Origin: Sclerodactyla briareus
Lineage: Eukaryota; Echinodermata; Holothuroidea; Dendrochirotida; Sclerodactylidae
NCBI GenBank assembly: GCA_026419785.1
Contig: JAODTK010000888.1
Coordinates: forward strand, 310,001-374,000
DNA length: 64,000 nt
Reading direction: 5' to 3'
The translations under genes and the position numbers were made by a program. The notes beneath the pieces are model-generated. The model was not told the DNA's origin, ran no database searches, and saw only the letters and a list, made by a program, of their open reading frames with translations. This document shows positions 1 through 11,189 of the stretch, piece by piece. How positions within the stretch are numbered: position 1 is the first letter of the stretch; every line of letters starts with the position of its first letter.

Positions 1-375
1 TTGACGCGTTGAACATGCAATGGTTGAAACAATCAAATATGTGTTCAAATAGGTGTCTGGTTGTTGAAAATAGAGAGAATTTGTATAAGATCTCATTACG
101 AGTGTTGAAAAGTTATGAGTGTTGCTTGGGAACATGATTGAACATAAACATTGTTCTCTACTCTGCACTCTCGGGCTACAAGCCAGTAAGATTGCAGGGC
201 ACGCGGGCGGGCGGGAATAATCGCTACATGACCGATTCGAGAAAACGCCCTCCCGCCCGCCCGCGTGCATGGAACGGCTCCTATGAAAATAACGATGAGC
301 GATTTTAGACGCCCGCCCGCCCGCGTGCATGGAAAACGCGGCTTAAAGCCGCCTAAAGCCTAAAATTGTCCTATA
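1..375 (+). repeat. GC-rich dispersed element, unit B copy 1 (cut by window edge)
   Basis: This stretch is clearly similar, in the same orientation, to 39160-39545. Shared landmarks in order are AATATGTGTTCAAATAGGTG, GTAAGATTGCAGGG, CGCTACATGACCG, and two (CCCG)n-GTGCATGGAAACG blocks separated by AACGATGAGCGATTTT. Each C-rich block has three or more CCC runs at 4-base pitch. The copy starts at or before the window edge. No protein domain is visible. It is probably part of a DNA-transposon-like or foldback element, because its partner arm occurs in inverted form at 1160-1625. The class is unknown. Confidence 0.75.
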
Positions 376-762
376 TTCTCCATTATCCGGCTTCAAGCCG
401 GCCGGACACTAGCCTGCTAAAGCAGACCATATGGAGAAGCCGTTCCTAAAATAGAGGGGGCTATCGCTCTTTAGTATATATACCACGGTCGAATATCACG
501 AACATATCGTCTGCAGTACTTCGTTTGACAAATCCCAGAAAAATGGGAGTTTTGCTCATTACGATTCAGGTGACTTTTTTTTTTTTTTTAGGAATCCAGT
601 CATCAGTAGCACACGGGCGTTGATATGGATGTGAGCAACCCTGAATAGATTCCGCGGAATCGCCAATTATATAGGTCCCTTAATATTAACATAAGACTTT
701 CAATACATTCTACAACACCGAAAATGAGAATTTATCGAAGAATGAGCATTTGAAACCTAAAA
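376..762. other. No gene seen; element interior
   Basis: Holds a short palindrome CCGGCTTCAAGCCGG at 387-401, whose counterpart also precedes the GTAAGATTGCAGG landmark near 39308, and a T run at about 577-589. No coding potential is recognised. It lies between two arms of the GC-rich element, so it is probably element interior. Confidence 0.4.
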
Positions 763-1212
763 TTGAGCGAACAACTGTTTCGGCTATGCGCAGGCGTATC
801 GCGGCGTTGGTTGGTACCGCCGAGAGGTTCAGACAAATATGAATCCTTCAATGGGGCAATAAAAAAGAATATCCAATTAACGTATGCGCAAACTTGGTTG
901 AGGTTTCTAAATAATTACATTCAGACCATAAGTAATGTTCCAGCAGACATGGCCGTGCCCGGATTTAGTGAAATAATAATGTCCGATTGCGCAATCAACG
1001 TTAATGTCGCACCGCCCACTAGCACCGCCCTGAGTCAGCTCGACAGCGAGCAAAACGATGTCGCTCAGGCGTTTGTGTTTTCAGCATGGAATCACCGATT
1101 GGTTAAAGGGCCCCTCTGCACCTTGAGTGAATGGCTGATACGAGGTGAACAAAGCAAACGCCTGTTTCAACAGCAGCCGGACAACTACTTGAACACATAT
1201 TTACATGTTTAA
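763..1212 (+). CDS. Hypothetical open frame inside the GC-rich element
   Basis: An uninterrupted 149-codon frame that I do not recognise. It opens at TTG, so the start is not credible as written and the frame is probably an internal or 3' exon piece. Visible features are a basic stretch (RRWLVPPRG), then KYESFNGAIKKN, a hydrophobic patch (TWLRFLNNYIQT) and a Gln-rich end. The last residues (YLNTYLH) lie in the conserved arm that is shared, inverted, with 38630-39190, so the frame runs up to an element end. The KYESFN-type phrase faintly recalls C-terminal parts of some transposases, but that is too weak to name a family. It could be the remains of the element's own protein. At this length a chance open frame in 64 kb is also possible. 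Confidence 0.35.
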   Translation: MSEQLFRLCAGVSRRWLVPPRGSDKYESFNGAIKKNIQLTYAQTWLRFLNNYIQTISNVPADMAVPGFSEIIMSDCAINVNVAPPTSTALSQLDSEQNDVAQAFVFSAWNHRLVKGPLCTLSEWLIRGEQSKRLFQQQPDNYLNTYLHV

Positions 1213-1404
1213 ATCCATGATATGTCAAGTATTTCCTAATTTAATCTCCAAAAACGGTCAATGTGAAGTTTTAATATTGGGCCGTAATCGTCGACATTTA
1301 GAACTATGTTCAAAATGAACACCGTGTTTACGTTTAAACACTAGTATGGTCCGGTGTTTTATAAATAATCATATAATAATGATATAAAATATAATGATAA
1401 TAAC

Positions 1405-1435
<31 letters not shown>

Positions 1436-1625
1436 CAACACTAATAATAACAATAATAATAATAGTAGGCTACTTCGGTTCTATATAGCGCTCATACACA
1501 CAAAAGTGAGAGAGGTGCGTGACTCGAGCAAACGCCCGACCGCCCGCCCGCGTGCATGGAAACGAGTCTTCCAAAACGCCCGCCCGCCCGCCCGCCCGCG
1601 TGCATGGAAACGCGGCTTTAGACGA
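1160..1625 (-). repeat. GC-rich dispersed element, inverted arm A copy 1
   Basis: Reverse-complement match to 38630-39190. Shared landmarks are TTGAACACATATTTACATG, CATGATATGTCAAGTAT, GTGAAGTTTTAAT, a long triplet microsatellite, GAGAGGTGCGTGACTCGAG and two (CCCG)n-GTGCATGGAAACG blocks. The block at 1579-1597 has five CCC runs with 1-base spacers. The opposite strand is therefore a canonical G-quadruplex motif. Confidence 0.75.
1380..1470. repeat. (TAA/ATA)n-type triplet microsatellite
   Basis: Imperfect AAT/ACA triplets over about 90 bases. It sits at the same place in arm A where the copy at 38817-39005 has TTG/TCG triplets. Confidence 0.85.
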
Positions 1626-3449
1626 GGCGGTTGTCGAGCGTGACATGGGCGTGCTAGGGACAAAACAAGAGGTCATTCGCCTCCACCAAAGGATACGCGA
1701 GGCCGCCTAGGTGTTTTGTTGGAGTAGATTCCATATTTAGTAGAATTCATACGTATCAAATAGTACCGCAGTAGCAACAGAACCGCAAAATTGGTCATGG
1801 TAATTTCCTTGTGTCCATGAGATTTTTCGCCGAAACCTCCGGATTTGAAGTCATGCCTCGTTACCCCCCGACAGGAACTTTTTATGCTAGAATTATATTC
1901 GAAAAAGTTTCTCATAAATTTTGATTTTGAACACAGTTCAGCTATCGCACGGCGCGAAGCACAAGACTTTCGTCCAAAGTGGCTTGGAGAACAGCTCCCC
2001 CCCCCCCCCCCAATTATTAATCATTGCGATGCATGCACTTTTTGCACACAATTTTTTTTTTTTTTGTTGCCAGTAGATAGGGTGAGGATACAAATGATAG
2101 CGCACTTCCCTTGGATCTTGAGCTCATCCCCTTCCCCTTCCCTAGACGAATCTCTGGGTACGTTTACTGAACCACTCCAGTGAGACTAAGTTAGAGGACC
2201 AACTTCTGAGTTTTCGCTATGACTCGCCCTATACTTGAAATTCAGACTCATAGGAGCCACCGAATTACTTTCACATTTTGGTGGGAAAAAGAATATCAGT
2301 GCCCGAATTAGATTGTGCATATGCATCCACGGATTACGTACTGCACGATTCTGCATGTTACCCGGGTATGGATAACGAAAATGTCGACTCTCGGCCGAAA
2401 TTCAGCCAATTTGAATGAATAGGAGAAGATTTGTCATGGCCGTACAGATCTCTGAAAGTTAGAATGTTGTCGACAATTCTTCAAATATATCTGATAGATG
2501 GAATGCTAATATTAATGAGGAATACTGGGGGTCATTTTGGCACCCCCTCCAGAGGTGCATGTCTCCTCCAATTATTTTTTCGTTGTTCTGCCACGTTTTT
2601 TTTTTTTTTTTTTTTCAGGCTTGCTCGGGAGCAATCTGGATACAGAGGGCCCGGAGTAGACCAAAAAGAGGAAGACGAAAGGTTCGATTCGATTTGATTT
2701 GATTTCATATTGGGTGTTTACGAAGGGCTCATCTGAAAAGCCTGACCGTGTGACAGATGTACATCAGCGATAACTCACCTCTGCTTATCGGCTAATGCCG
2801 CAGATATCCGATTGATCCAAGGTTCGCATCCAGGGATCAAGAACCCCGAGCCGTCTTGATCGTAGAGGGAGCCCCCCGGCGCTACCTCTCCTCGAAATGT
2901 GCTACATTTGATATCGAGGCAGGGGTGTAACCAATCCAACCTGCCCTGGGACTGATATTTCACGTTCCCATCAGAAAGGACTATCAGTGACTCCAGGAAC
3001 CCCCGACCACATTCTCGGTAAGTGGAAGAGCGGAAGCTCAACGTGACTGCTCACACCGACTAGACTTATTGCAAATATCCCGTAACAAACCCTAGTACCC
3101 CAGAAATTCACTGAATTACAGCAGGACCACGAAGTGAAGACCAAGACCTTTCCCATCGCACCTGCAAGTACATATACTCCACTGTAGGTGTGTCAGATCC
3201 TACCAGTGAAATGAATGGTCCGGACAACTTTACGACAGGAATTATGAAGTCATCGACAAATGCCTGAAATTTATAACAACTCCAGGTATTGATCTCTGCT
3301 GCCAACCAGGTTATATGAAAATCCACACCTTTGAGCGAATGGAAGCCGCAAGACCTCACTGTTCCTCACCATATCAGGTTTTAACAACACAGTCATTGAG
3401 CAGGATCGGACCTGCAAGGTCCTTCAGCTCTCTGACTACTATGACTCTT
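1626..3449. other. No recognised gene
   Basis: Only short, overlapping open frames on both strands, none with a recognisable domain. Contains homopolymers (C about 15 at 1997-2011, T runs near 2050 and 2600) and GATTT pentamers near 2690-2705. Nothing else can be supported. Confidence 0.5.
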
Positions 3450-3636
3450 CATAACAGGTAATGACGAACTCTGTGCAAACCATAACAGGTTATGACGAAC
3501 CCCGTGCTAACCATAACAGGTTATGACGAACCCCGTGCTAACCATAACAGGTTATGACGAACCCTGTGCTAACCATAACAGGTTATGACGAACCCTGTGC
3601 TAACCATAACAGGTTATGACGAAACCTCGTGCTAAT
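3450..3636. repeat. 31-bp minisatellite, six copies
   Basis: Six consecutive units begin at 3450, 3481, 3512, 3543, 3574 and 3605. The first five are 31 bases and the last is 32. Each starts with CATAACAGGTTATG, a 14-bp interrupted palindrome with 6-bp arms. Middle copies differ only by C/T changes, so the array is young or homogenised. Confidence 0.95.
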
Positions 3637-3960
3637 CTAAAGGCGTCACTTGTTTATTGTTTGAAATCATTATAACGATATAAGATTAAGAACCCACATT
3701 TTCAAATGCCATACCGACAATGCGGCCCCACGTAAGCTCCCCCAATTCTATATTCTAACTTCTCACGTCATGGATAATCTGATTAATGGTCATCTCTCAC
3801 TTTCGATTGCACTGATATCTTTGGCAGCAGCCAATATTTACAACCCTTATATTACCGATGAATTTGGGAAGACTTTCTGTAATAGTACTTTCGTTGAAGA
3901 GGCATTGTCCTAGATAGTGATATCATGTGAGAGCTATTTTCGAGTGTGATACCCCACTCG
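3637..3960. other. No recognised gene
   Basis: AT-rich intergenic or intronic sequence with no repeat family in common with the rest of the window that I can see. It leads into the candidate exon at 3964-4206. Confidence 0.4.
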
Positions 3961-3963
3961 TAA

Positions 3964-4206
3964 CTATTAAATCTCATCAAAACTGCTCAGCTTCGCACCA
4001 GATTCAAGAATATTGACGTCGGGGAATACATTTTAGAGGTCATAGACGCTATTCCCGCTGCCTGGTTCGACGCGGTTATAACTTGTAACGCTAACCCCGC
4101 GGCTTTTACGGAGGAAGCATGGGACACCATCCCACGCATTGTTTTAGTCGAGGACGATATCGATACCTCCAATTTGTCTGCAGAGCTGACCACTGTAACT
4201 CTACAA
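3964..4206 (+). CDS. Candidate internal exon, unidentified protein
   Basis: An open frame of about 80 codons follows TAA at 3961 and runs to TAG at 4216. Its composition is protein-like, with segments such as GEYILEVIDAIPAAWFDAVI, FTEEAWDTIPRIVLVEDDI and NLSAELTTVTLQ. A possible acceptor CTGCTCAG ends at about 3990 and a good donor consensus, CAAG followed by GTCAGT, lies at 4206/4207. If both are used, the exon is about 216 nt. It lies on the same strand as, and upstream of, the CBX last exon, but it has no chromodomain features and may belong to another gene or to an old mobile element. No domain family is recognised. The residue composition is the main support. Confidence 0.4.
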
Positions 4207-4208
4207 GG

Positions 4209-5227
4209 TCAGTGTTAGGTGAGAACCAACGTTTCTGAAGGCGAATCTCACAGGCAAAGCCTTTATCTCTCTATCAGTCTCGATAAAAGATGGGAAAATA
4301 TATATGGTGGCGTTAAAAGTAATAGTGACGCTGCCCATGATTTTAGAGTTTCTCTCAAATTATTTTTACTGGGGATAACATTCAAGTATAAAATGTCAAG
4401 TGCCCCTTAATTGCATATGTTCAGAGGAGCCAGAGTCACCTCAACATTTTAATTGTGTAATTAAACAAAAATATGATCTCTGGGAAGCACATAATTGCCT
4501 AAGTTGTAATCTTTGTTTACTGAAAGTGATGGGGGTCATTGGACGGAAGCTACCCTACTAGGGCTTGATATGGCAAAAAGAAGTGTGATATGGGGGAAGA
4601 ATACGAGGTTAAGGCTTCTAGAGCGCCGCAGCGTTCTCAGCATTGAGAATTATTTTCACAACTGCATGAAACGAAAAAAGTCTAGTCGTGTAAGTCTTAA
4701 ACCAGTCGGGATTGAGCGTAAGTTTAGGCAATTATTTTGAACGACTATGACATTGTAGCAGCCTCTTTAGTTTAGTGCTTCTAAAACATGCCTACTAACA
4801 TTACATTCCGCTCACTTGCCAATTTGTTGATGTCTCTCTTGTGTAGATTTTAGCCTGTACATTTCCTTGTATATAGGCGAGCTAGTGGGCACGCCTCTCA
4901 ATGGAAGAGAAAAAAAAAAAAGGCATTGGCGGGATTGAACCACCGCAAGACCCCCTCTGACTCCAAATAAACAAGTTATCAACAAACCCGAACATTGGGC
5001 GGGATCATTGAACCCACAAGACCCTCGCGTTAACAGTCTTGTGGTATGGGTTAACTGTTAGACTTCCGGCACCAGACTATTACTGAGCAAGTCAATACTA
5101 TGCGATGACGATGACGGGGTATCCGAGACCAGATTGCCGAACCGCTGTTATATTTGGGACAGCGAAAAGCTTCCTGTTCAGTGTATCTTCCTTTAGTTCC
5201 CTCACTTCATTTTATTTTCATTCACAG
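4209..5227. other. Probable intron/intergenic; two tRNA-like box B motifs
   Basis: Open frames at 4219-4410 and 4513-4740 have no recognisable domain. On the minus strand, near 4920-4945 and again near 4990-5045, sequences resembling a tRNA 3' half occur (GGTTCAATCCCGCC and GGTTCAATGATCCCGCC). The second is preceded by CTGTTAAC, like an anticodon arm. No full cloverleaf could be built. This may be decayed tRNA-derived SINE material. The end of the interval is a pyrimidine-rich tract and CAG, the acceptor of the CBX exon. Confidence 0.3.
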
Positions 5228-5824
5228 TCACTGGTTCTCGTTGACTGGGAGCTCGAGAAGGCGTGGGAAGAAGCGCTACAGGGCGGGGCCATCCGGAAGA
5301 CACCCGCTCCAAACGTCTCAAGCGGGCTTTATCCACACCATCGAGAATCGGCGGTGCCAAACGTGGGCGTCCTCCGAACAAAATCAAACTTGCCGCTTAC
5401 AAAAAGAAGGTTTCAATCGCTGGAAGAGAAGGCTCCCATCCGAGTCACTGACGACCTCGAAGGACGGACTCCATGACGACAGCGCCCTCTATCGTCCAAC
5501 GCCCGTGGTGTGAGGTTTTGCCATACAGGAGGGGTTAAGTAAAATGTTTAGTTACTCCCGATGATGACGTCACGGAGCAGATGGAAATCGAGGCTGGGCT
5601 GAGAGGAAGCAGCCCGCACCACAACAGCTGAGACTTGCCCCCCCCCAAGAGAATTTTGCCATTTCGATGAGGAAGTCGTGTTCTGGCGGCCCGAACAATC
5701 GCCGGAGGCAGATGTCGTGATTTCAGACGTTACGAATGACGACTTGACGATAACGATTCGGGAGTGTTCGACGAGGGAGGGTTTCTTTAAGGAAAACGAA
5801 CTCCCCATCAGAAGGAGCTGGTGA
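5228..5824 (+). CDS. Polycomb chromobox (CBX) protein, last exon with AT-hook and Pc box
   Basis: CBX proteins are PRC1 subunits in the nucleus. The chromodomain reads H3K27me3 and the C-terminal Pc box binds RING1. Here a long pyrimidine tract and TTCACAG (ending 5227) form a strong splice acceptor. The first frame (to 5451) is basic and carries an AT-hook-like core KRGRPPNK at 5356-5382. After a break the C-terminal frame (5654-5824, 57 codons to TGA) has FWRP, then VVISDVTNDDLTITIRE and GFFKE, a typical Pc-box order placed near the C terminus as in the family. At least one or two indels, probably near the C run at 5638-5646, are needed to join the frames. The chromodomain exons were not found upstream in the window, so they lie before it or are unreadable. 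The gene is convergent with a second CBX gene at 20.3-29 kb. Which CBX paralogue this is cannot be told. A pseudogene is possible, but the whole window shows the same indel rate. Confidence 0.78.
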
Positions 5825-6840
5825 AGCAAAACAAGGAAACAGAACGCAAGAAAGAAAAAGAAGTAGAACCCAGCTGTAGCGATAAGGTAGATGAGACGAA
5901 AGATGAAGATGGCGACAGAAATATAGAGGAAAAAAGCGGACAACATTTGGAAAGCGCAACCCAGAAAACGGACTAAAGGAAAACGTGGGTGTAGAAAAAG
6001 TTAGTTCATATAAGAAAGGAGATATCGAATGCAGAAAGACGAGTCGAAGTAATAAAAGAGTCCGAGTCCAGTGCGAGAGGAAGAGGAGACTGTGGAACAG
6101 TGGAAACACAAAATTACACGAGCAAGAGAAATCGGAACTGACCGCGTCAAACGGGTAGAAGGAACCACAAACGAACCCACGGAAGAAAGGAAGAGGAGGA
6201 CCCAGATTATAAAGAAGTAAAAATTTGCAGAGGGATGCATGGCCAATGTTGAACGGACCAAAGATTCAGGTTAGCCCTTCTGACCAGAATGGCCATTTGA
6301 AAAAAGGCTGAAACACGGGAAATGATGAAGGACGAACACGGGATTTCGCAAAACTGAGAATAGTGTGGAAAGCAACGGAGAGAAATCAGTGAATAAAACT
6401 ATTAGTAGTCAAACGGAGGTGAGTGAACAGCCATTCTCGAATATCGTCCAGAAAAGTCGCGATACCGCCAGCGAAGAAGAACGAGGCTACGAGCACTGGC
6501 CGCCGACGGAATCCCCTCAGACAATCCCTACCAGCAACGCCACAGATGGAGGCGACTGCCGATACTGAATCCATGACAGTCAACAACAATACCGAACCAC
6601 GGAATCGTCAAAAACTTGAAGCCAAGTAACGGTGACAAAGAAAGGGGACCGCAGGCTGTATCGGAGGAAATACCGACAAGACAGAGCAGCAGAACACTGA
6701 TAAAGTATCGTCTCTATGGCTGACAGGTAATAAAACCTTGTCAAACTCTGCGACTTCACAACAGCTTTTAGCGATACTGCTGGACTACAACGCCAGGGGA
6801 ATCTAGGGACACCGTACCGAGTTAGGCACGGATTCATAGA
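5825..6840 (+). other. Purine-rich region after the CBX stop: 3' UTR or broken coding
   Basis: On the plus strand this stretch is rich in A and G. It has successive open frames with Lys/Glu/Arg/Ser-rich translations (for example KETERKKEKEVEPS at about 5840, a frame open to 6150, then 6365-6568 and 6423-6629). The minus strand is correspondingly open and pyrimidine-rich, which gives shadow frames of up to 132 codons. It may be a long 3' UTR, or coding sequence of a hydrophilic protein broken by indels. No domain is recognised, and the known CBX domain order does not predict coding after the Pc box. Confidence 0.3.
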
Positions 6841-9800
6841 TGCGTATGCGTAAAAATCGCCAATTTTACGTCAAACGGTGGGGGCAGAGTCTGAATATGT
6901 CCTAGTTCGTTTGCAAGATAAGATATATGATTCCACAGAGGCAAAAAATATAAATGAAACAATCCAACACCGAATGGCGTAAATAAGATATAACCAATGG
7001 TATACGGTGTGTATCAATCGCGATGATCTATGGAATATCTTCCTCAAAAAGTCAATTAACGAAAATTTGCATGGACTGCTACATTTTATGGTCTTTCCGC
7101 ATCAACTCGCAATTTTTCTCTTCCGAAACAAAGGTTCCTTTCGAATGTGTGATTTTCACATCCAGCCCGGAACACGCATACGCATCTATAGAATTCCCAG
7201 CCTGATGCGCATGACCAAAGTATAGCCGATTCACGCGAGAGTACAAATGGAAAAGTATCTAGATCCTCCGCAATCGGTTTGCAGGGATAGATTCATGTTC
7301 CATGGCGGCAAAAATAACATCGGATAAATGGAACGGACAGATCATATGAGCAAAATGACCATGTGTACGGGACGCGCCGATGAGCCGCCATCACAGCAAT
7401 TGATCATGGAATATATTTTAATGAAGCAATATAATGTCCTTATTCGTAAGTTGCTAGCTTTCGATTGCCTCTTTCATTATTCATTTAATTCCTTCTAAAA
7501 TACCACCTCTCTCGCAAGATTTAATTTTCACATTTCATGCCGTGCGCACACCCACATCCACAACATATGAGAGTCCAGCGTCACTCTCCGGGATTGGCGG
7601 ATACCGTGCCTGCTACCTCGTTGAAGGTATAATGTACGTGAAGCGTTTTGTTACCGACACCAGTCAGTGATATGGCGGCTCATGAATATCGGATATTATA
7701 TCCTACATATCTTATGAACGCCTCATCGAAGTGAGTCATTTTCTATTCTTATGTCCCAGTGCAAATACACCAACCTACCTGACAAATAATTATTAATTTT
7801 ATCATGAAAAGCAATCGGTTTGACATGCTGAAAACGTGAATTGCCGACCTTTCGCCCCTGTAAGTTTCAAACTACAGTGGTACAGATTTGTTGATACCCA
7901 ATAAACGAACAAGGTAAACGAAACGAACTGACGTGATGACTGCGACGCTCCTGAAAGTCGAGAACCAGCATTCAGTTAACAGCAACTTGAATGCCATGGA
8001 TCGTTGTTCCTACGAACTCAATTATTGTCCACCCCCCCACCTCGGCATTCAGACTCAATTGTAATAGGACCACCGTTCGTAATTATTATCACTATCCTGA
8101 AAAAGATAGACATAACTGGAACAAACCTGTTGTTGTTACTATTATTCAAACAATCAGTTTATTATTTTCCTAGATCACTGGCAATCTTAAATGGGCCGGA
8201 AATATTAAGCTTATTTCCGAGTATGGTCGGTAATATTAATCGATTTATTAACTGTTTTTGTCCGCCTGGACAAAGTTCGGGAAGCGCGGTTGTGTGTGTG
8301 CGCGCGCGCGCCCGTGTTCGAGTCAATAGCAGTCCTCCCCCACATTTTCGACCGGATCAACGTCCCGGGATAGTTTGACAACGTTATTGAATTGACATAA
8401 ATTCAGGCGAGACATACTCTTTTTAACACCCATATTCCTCCTGCGAAAGTGTAACTGTTATAGAATGACTGTCGATATCTAGGAAGGACAAACACGAAGT
8501 TTAGCACATCGGGCAACCCCATACTGATCAGTGACAGATCATATGTGTACTATTATCATGAAGAAATCGTTAGTACTTGGAGAGTTTCGTGGGATAGAAT
8601 TTCAACTAGCAGGATGAGAGTAGAGATGACTACCTAACGTTGTCATTGACATAGCGTCCATTGCTCTGTTACGTTGTCTATTGTCGCCTATCTATTCATG
8701 CATAAGTGCTATGGGTTGCTGATGTATATTTGACAAAGTCGGACCCTAATACGAGCCCATTTTATGTGATATAGGAGTCCTCTGACAGGGACTGGATTTG
8801 GGTTTGAAGCGATTTCGCTGCAGTCCCTGTTTCCTGTTCAGCCCCTAACAAAAATCACCATGTTTGTATGTGGTGTTGATATATATCTTCATGGTATTGT
8901 TGGGTGGCGAGTAATTCAGCCAAAATATAGATGTATGCAACCTAGCTGTTAAAATGCACCACCAAAACGTTTGGCTTCCAGCGGGCCAGACAGGAGCGCG
9001 AAGCGCTCGGACATGTATAAGGGCCCTCTAATCTTTTAAACAGATCGCCGCCCCCGCCACAATCACAAACAAGCGAACCACAATTTTGTTGTCACTTTTG
9101 AAAAGTATTTTTATTTGAACATGCTAAGCATTTTAAACACATATTGAACACTTAACGTTTATCACTTAAATACAATTCGTTCAGAAATTTGTGCTGGCGA
9201 AAAAGTCCTTATTTCTCTCTGTATCAATGAAGTATCGTTTCGATAGTTATACGTTTTTCATTTAGTATTTTGCAGAATTCATAGTATTCAAGAAACCTAA
9301 TTACGTATACATATACTTCCCACCGAGAAACAGCCCGAATTCTTGTCCGTGGTGTCCAGAGTCCTAATCTACATGGAGAAACTATAGCCTATAGTGTAAT
9401 ACATGTCATAATGACATATCGTGTCAATATTTATTTACCTATTCGTCCTGCATTCATTGAGAAAAAAAAAACCTATTCATGATATACTACTTGCTGTAAC
9501 ATACAGAAAATTATTAGATTATCCGGAAAACCTATCTCTGTGTATGAGTTTTTCGGTCAATGAATAACTAGGCCTATACCCTATACAAGTGGAATTCGAG
9601 ACACCTTCAAAATCATAAGTGGGTTAGCATTTCAATATAAAGCGACTGCTTACTCTTGAAAGTTGTTCTTCCAATTGAGTTATGCTCACTGATTAATATT
9701 ATTGAAGAGTCTCTAGTGGAATATACCTAGACAAGGACACGTCTGATAAGAGCAAAGGCCTGGTCCAAAGGGCAAATATTGAAGAAAAAAGACATATCGC

Positions 9801-10882
9801 AACGTCCGGTCGATGGAAATAAATTGTACTAGGACGTAAGGCTGACCAAAAGGCAACATTTATTCAATAGGTTTTTACAAAATATTGTATTCAGAAGTAA
9901 ATTGTGCAGTGTAACTACAACCGCCCGCCCAATTGTGCAAATCGATCATGCACGCCGGGGCGAACTATTTGCCAAAGGATGGCAATGTCTTATCGTCTAC
10001 TGTGCGTGGGTTCGAGATCGTACGTGTGAGTGGGAGGAGATTGATTTGGTTTCCATTTGTTTTCAGTAAACGCACATGATGTTTGCCGTCTCCGGGAAAA
10101 ACTCTCAAACATCCAAACATGGCTTGGATGGGGTTATGTCTCCGCGCTGTTTGCTGTCAGCACGAATGGTCCGTTCTGATCATCTCTCAAGCTATTCGCA
10201 AACAGTTCCCGTACATCTTGAGAATAGTTGGCTTCGCCATGGGGGTTCAGTGCATATGAGGGTTCACTGCCCTTTATTTTCTCTGCGGCCTATATCCTTA
10301 TTATAAGGAGGCCTAAGTGCTTATTTTTTCGTAATTACTTTTCCTAGTAATCTGCCATTGGTTTAGACTACAAGTGTTGGAAAAGACTCCAAAAAATGTG
10401 TGGATGGCCATAGGAAATTTACTCCTTGTACATTTCATCGCTGTTTGGTCAAAGGTTTCACAATCCCAAGTCGTTTTCAGTGTAACCCGGTGGAGCTATT
10501 ATAGATTATTTTCCGCATTCTGCAGAGTGCTGTCTGTGTTTTAGAAGTCGCCGTCCGGGTTGTCAATACGTTTCCACGTATTCTGTTTTATTATTATCAT
10601 GAAAAACAATTGCTATGTTTTCATTAACTTCACGATTCAGTCCTCGTATATGCTGTTTCATTCGTTGTCTCGTCAATCCAACGTTCAATACAGCTCCGTT
10701 CGGCAAGCTGTATTACTGAAGTGCGTAAACTGCTCATGATTCGGTGGATAAGCTGTTGTCAGAATTCCCCCACACTTACCCAATCTTCTTACTTCGGCGG
10801 AGGGAGAACCCCACTAGAGAGAAGGGGAACGTCTCCCTGCTCCCTTCCTACCTCCTTCCCTCGAGTGCGGTGTAAGGAATAG
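6841..10882. other. No recognised gene
   Basis: About 4 kb with only short frames on either strand, none with a recognisable domain. A (GT/GC)n patch lies near 8290-8312. The window's common repeat families are not evident here. Confidence 0.5.
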
Positions 10883-11182
10883 TCATACGGGGCCCGGGAT
10901 TCCCGACATCGGAACCATTACTCCCAGGCGTCGCTGCCTAGTGTTTACAAAATTCACCCGAATTTTCCAGCCATAATTGCCCGACAGTGTCAATTTGTTA
11001 CCATCTGCGAGCCTGCCCAGTCTGTAAACTTTTGCTTTCCGGGCCTCAAACTGTTCATTCCTGACTGATGTTGACCCAAACTTGGACACAATGTTGTTGA
11101 CCCGTGAGACATCTTCGAGCTCTTCAAGGGCAGGGTCAAATACACTTAAAGGAGCCGTATGGACCAATATGTGAAATCGCAA
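10883..11182 (-). CDS. Hypothetical open frame, 99 codons
   Basis: Starts at ATG and has balanced, protein-like composition (DPALEELEDVSRVNNIVSKF, then a basic stretch near the middle and Gly/Pro at the end). No family is recognised. It abuts the tandem repeat that starts at about 11190. It could be an exon or a transposon piece, or chance. Confidence 0.25.
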   Translation of the reverse strand: MRFHILVHTAPLSVFDPALEELEDVSRVNNIVSKFGSTSVRNEQFEARKAKVYRLGRLADGNKLTLSGNYGWKIRVNFVNTRQRRLGVMVPMSGIPGPV

Positions 11183-11189
11183 ATGCTTC

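Noticed and set aside
5548..6261. Minus-strand frames of 132, 128 and 86 codons
   Set aside because: They are antisense to the Pc-box exon and the purine-rich region. Their Phe/Leu/Ser-rich content is what pyrimidine-rich DNA yields.
10883..11182. hAT-type transposase fragment
   Set aside because: The acidic-helical look is suggestive, but no signature motif is visible. Kept only as a hypothetical frame.
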